Assembly (NCBI RefSeq): GCF_018141105.1
Contig: NZ_CP054839.1
Coordinates: 5,146,001-5,210,000 of the forward strand
Direction: 5' to 3'
Length of the DNA: 64,000 nucleotides
Source: Saccharopolyspora erythraea
GTDB lineage: Bacteria; Actinomycetota; Actinomycetes; Mycobacteriales; Pseudonocardiaceae
The translations under genes and the position numbers were made by a program. Shown here piece after piece: positions 62,227-64,000 of the stretch. The notes under the pieces were generated by a model that ran no database searches, was not told the origin of the DNA, and saw only the letters and a program-made list of their open reading frames with translations. Every line of letters starts with the position of its first letter. Within the stretch, counting starts at the first letter, position 1.

Positions 62227-63815
62227 TGCACCCCGTCGTCGCCCTTCTGCTGCTGGGCGTCGGGCTGTGCGCGCTCGGCGTGGCCTTCTACGCGTCGCTG
62301 ATCGCGCTGTGGCTGGGGTCGATGGCCGGCGTGGTGCTCGCGTTCGTCATCGCCTGCACCACGCTCGCCGGAGGCGGTAGGTGGCGCCCCGCCCTGGTGA
62401 TGCCCGAGCACGTCGAGGCCGGCACGGCCGGGCTCCCCCGGCTGCGCCGCAACCGCCCGCGCGGCCGTGACCGGGCCTGGCCGAGCTACCTCGCCTCGCA
62501 GTGGCGCTACGACTGGCTGGGCGCCTGGCGCTGCGGTCGCGACATCATCGGCTCCGGGTACCGACTGATCCGCGGCTGGGGCGAGTTCACCACCTGGCCG
62601 ACCCGGTTCCTGCTGCAGGCGGTGCCCCTCGCGGGGTGGTCCGGCGTCCTGGTCGGGACGTTGCTCGGCGCGCTGCTCGTCGCGGTCGTCGCCGGCACCG
62701 TGCTGGTGGTCGCCTGGATCGGTTGGGTCGCGGTGATCGCACTGCTGCGCGGCTACGACTCCGTGGTCCGCCGCATCCGCCGGGCCGACGCGGTCTGCCC
62801 TCATCCCGAGTGCTACTACAAGCAGCGCCTCCCCGACTACCGGTGCCCGAACTGCGCGGCGGTGCACCGCGACATCCGGCCCGGACCGCTGGGCGCCGTG
62901 TGGCGGCGATGCGGCTGCGGCACGCGGATGCCGACGACGGTGCTGCGCGCCGCGCGGAAGCTGACCGCGCTGTGCGAACGCTGCGGGCAGCCGTTGCACA
63001 CCGGCGCGGCGGCGCTGACCGGCATCTCGATGCCGGTGTTCGGCGCGGTCTCGGCGGGCAAGACCCGGCTCGTGCACGCCGGGATGGTGAAGCTGCGCGA
63101 CGAGCTGGCGGCGGCCGGCGCGGAGCTGGAGTTCGACGACGAGCCGAGCAGGCAGGTCTTCGCCGAGGCCACCCGACTGGTCTCCGGCGGTGGTGAGACC
63201 GCCAAGACCCCGGCGGGCCGGCTGCCCGCGGCGATCACCGCGCGGGTCCGGCGTGGTCGCAGGCAGGCGCTGCTGAGCCTGTTCGACGCGGCGGGCGAGT
63301 TCTTCGTGGACCACCAGGAGAACACCGAGCTGGAGTTCCTCGACCACGCGAGCGGGCTGGTGTTCGTCGTGGACCCGTTCTCCGTGCGGTGGGTGCGCGA
63401 CCAGTTCGGTGGCGCCGGGGACGCGCGGGTCGTGGCGGCCAACCCGGCAACCAGGGACCCCGACGAGGTCTACCAGGTGACGGTGCGCAGGCTGAAGGAC
63501 TACCGCGTCGACCTCGGCCGCCGGGCGCTGGCGGTCGTAGTGGTCAAGGCCGACCTGCTCCAGGAACTGGACTGGGCCGGGCCGCTGCTGTCGGGCCGGG
63601 TCCGCGAATGGCTGACGACGGCGGGACTGGACAACCTCGTGCTGGCCGCGGAGCGCGACTTCGCCGAAGTCCGCTTCTTCGTCGCGTCGTCGCTGACCGG
63701 GACCACACCCGGCAGCGCCCTGTCCCCGGCCGAGCCCTTCCTGTGGCTGATGGGCCGCGGTGGGTTTCCGGTCTCGCGCGGCGGGTCCGGCCGAACGGTG
63801 AAGGAGCCGGTTTGA
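62226..63815 (+). CDS. Membrane-anchored zinc-ribbon GTPase
   Basis: A 529-residue protein. Two hydrophobic segments near residues 4-50 and two near 135-178 anchor it in the membrane. A zinc-ribbon region follows (CPHPECYYKQRLPDYRCPNC, then CGCG and CERCG). The C-terminal GTPase domain has P-loop GAVSAGKT (about 278-285), LFDAAGEFF and VVVKADLL. It therefore shares the zinc-ribbon/GTPase plan with the gene at 58637 but adds membrane helices. ATG 62226 overlaps the GAP1 stop (TGATG); a GTG at 62223 is also possible. It would tie the system to the membrane. Confidence 0.85.
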   Translation: MHPVVALLLLGVGLCALGVAFYASLIALWLGSMAGVVLAFVIACTTLAGGGRWRPALVMPEHVEAGTAGLPRLRRNRPRGRDRAWPSYLASQWRYDWLGAWRCGRDIIGSGYRLIRGWGEFTTWPTRFLLQAVPLAGWSGVLVGTLLGALLVAVVAGTVLVVAWIGWVAVIALLRGYDSVVRRIRRADAVCPHPECYYKQRLPDYRCPNCAAVHRDIRPGPLGAVWRRCGCGTRMPTTVLRAARKLTALCERCGQPLHTGAAALTGISMPVFGAVSAGKTRLVHAGMVKLRDELAAAGAELEFDDEPSRQVFAEATRLVSGGGETAKTPAGRLPAAITARVRRGRRQALLSLFDAAGEFFVDHQENTELEFLDHASGLVFVVDPFSVRWVRDQFGGAGDARVVAANPATRDPDEVYQVTVRRLKDYRVDLGRRALAVVVVKADLLQELDWAGPLLSGRVREWLTTAGLDNLVLAAERDFAEVRFFVASSLTGTTPGSALSPAEPFLWLMGRGGFPVSRGGSGRTVKEPV

Positions 63816-63961
63816 ACCGACAACCACCGCCGGGCTACCGCGCCCACCGCTGGGTCCTGTTCGGGGTGCTGGCGCTGGTCGCGCTGGCACTGGTCGCCGA
63901 CGTGCTGCTGACCCTGGTGGGTTGGCTGCTCACCCTGGGGGCCGCACCCACCGTTCCCTGA
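63812..63961 (+). CDS. Small single-span membrane protein
   Basis: Forty-nine residues from TTG 63812, preceded by AAGGAG and overlapping the GTPase stop (TTGA). Residues 1-12 are polar (NRQPPPGYRAHR); residues 13-40 form one hydrophobic helix (WVLFGVLALVALALVADVLL). It is the last gene of the cassette within the window. It may be a membrane partner of the anchored GTPase. Bases 63962-64000 hold no gene. Confidence 0.7.
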   Translation: MNRQPPPGYRAHRWVLFGVLALVALALVADVLLTLVGWLLTLGAAPTVP

Positions 63962-64000
63962 TCAGCCCTGCGCTTTCGCGCTCGGGGGCAGTGAGACCGT

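Noticed and set aside
1-64000. CRISPR arrays, insertion sequences, tRNA or rRNA genes, prophage
   Set aside because: No regularly spaced repeats, transposase-like or integrase-like proteins, or RNA gene signatures were found on reading both strands.

Overview
The window is high-GC DNA with many GTG and TTG starts and stop/start overlaps (TGATG, GTGA). It carries a mycothiol-type formaldehyde dehydrogenase, PaaX- and LacI-type regulators, and a GrpE/Hsp70/GTPase cassette of a kind seen in filamentous actinobacteria. I read it as chromosomal DNA from an actinomycete, most like a Saccharopolyspora/Pseudonocardiaceae genome. That placement is inferred from gene content and style; no rRNA or tRNA gene is present. 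I see no insertion sequence, phage gene or CRISPR array.

Layout. 1-2.5 kb: a partial acyl-CoA synthetase with a palindromic operator, and a lipoate-ligase-like protein. 2.6-9.9 kb: an N-demethylation and C1 module (Rieske oxygenase, dimethylglycine-oxidase-like flavoprotein, metallo-beta-lactamase-fold hydrolase, mycothiol formaldehyde dehydrogenase), divergent from a Rieske ferredoxin and its reductase. A GTTGCGCAT motif lies in front of both arms. 10.2-15.8 kb: the lower mandelate pathway (benzaldehyde dehydrogenase, aromatic-acid MFS importer, benzoylformate decarboxylase) with a divergent LysR regulator. 15.8-19 kb: an FMN-binding protein, a secreted GH27 alpha-galactosidase and a small lipoprotein. 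19.2-27.6 kb: a CoA-dependent 2-aminobenzoate or salicylate degradation cluster (PaaX regulator, RidA, SDR, fused monooxygenase/old-yellow-enzyme, acyl-CoA dehydrogenase, enoyl-CoA hydratase-family protein, aryl-CoA ligase). 27.6-29.4 kb: two small cysteine-containing ORFs, one broken by a stop codon, divergent from an HTH/TPR regulator. 29.5-37.2 kb: HrpB helicase, a CAP-domain secreted protein, a methyltransferase, an acyl-CoA dehydrogenase with a TIGR03084 protein, a small secreted protein and an ABM monooxygenase.

37.5-46.0 kb is the most interesting region. A cobalamin riboswitch precedes seven overlapping genes: a DUF4213/DUF364 putative metal-chelation protein, a cysteine-synthase-like PLP enzyme, an MFS exporter-like protein and a complete Opp/Nik-type ABC importer with fused ATPases. 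The set (small-molecule enzyme, exporter, importer) parallels metallophore systems such as staphylopine, but B12 control points to cobalt. I propose a cobaltophore system; this is inference.

46-53.5 kb: a DUF72 protein; a histidinol-dehydrogenase-like/MHS-transporter operon divergent from a LacI regulator with two visible operators; a DUF2795 protein; an aldo/keto reductase; and an SDR. 53.9-64 kb: a tightly overlapping seven-gene cassette (GrpE-like, Hsp70, FN3-type protein, zinc-ribbon GTPase, GTPase-associated protein 1, membrane-anchored zinc-ribbon GTPase, small membrane protein) that looks like an NTP-dependent regulatory or conflict system and ends just before the window edge.
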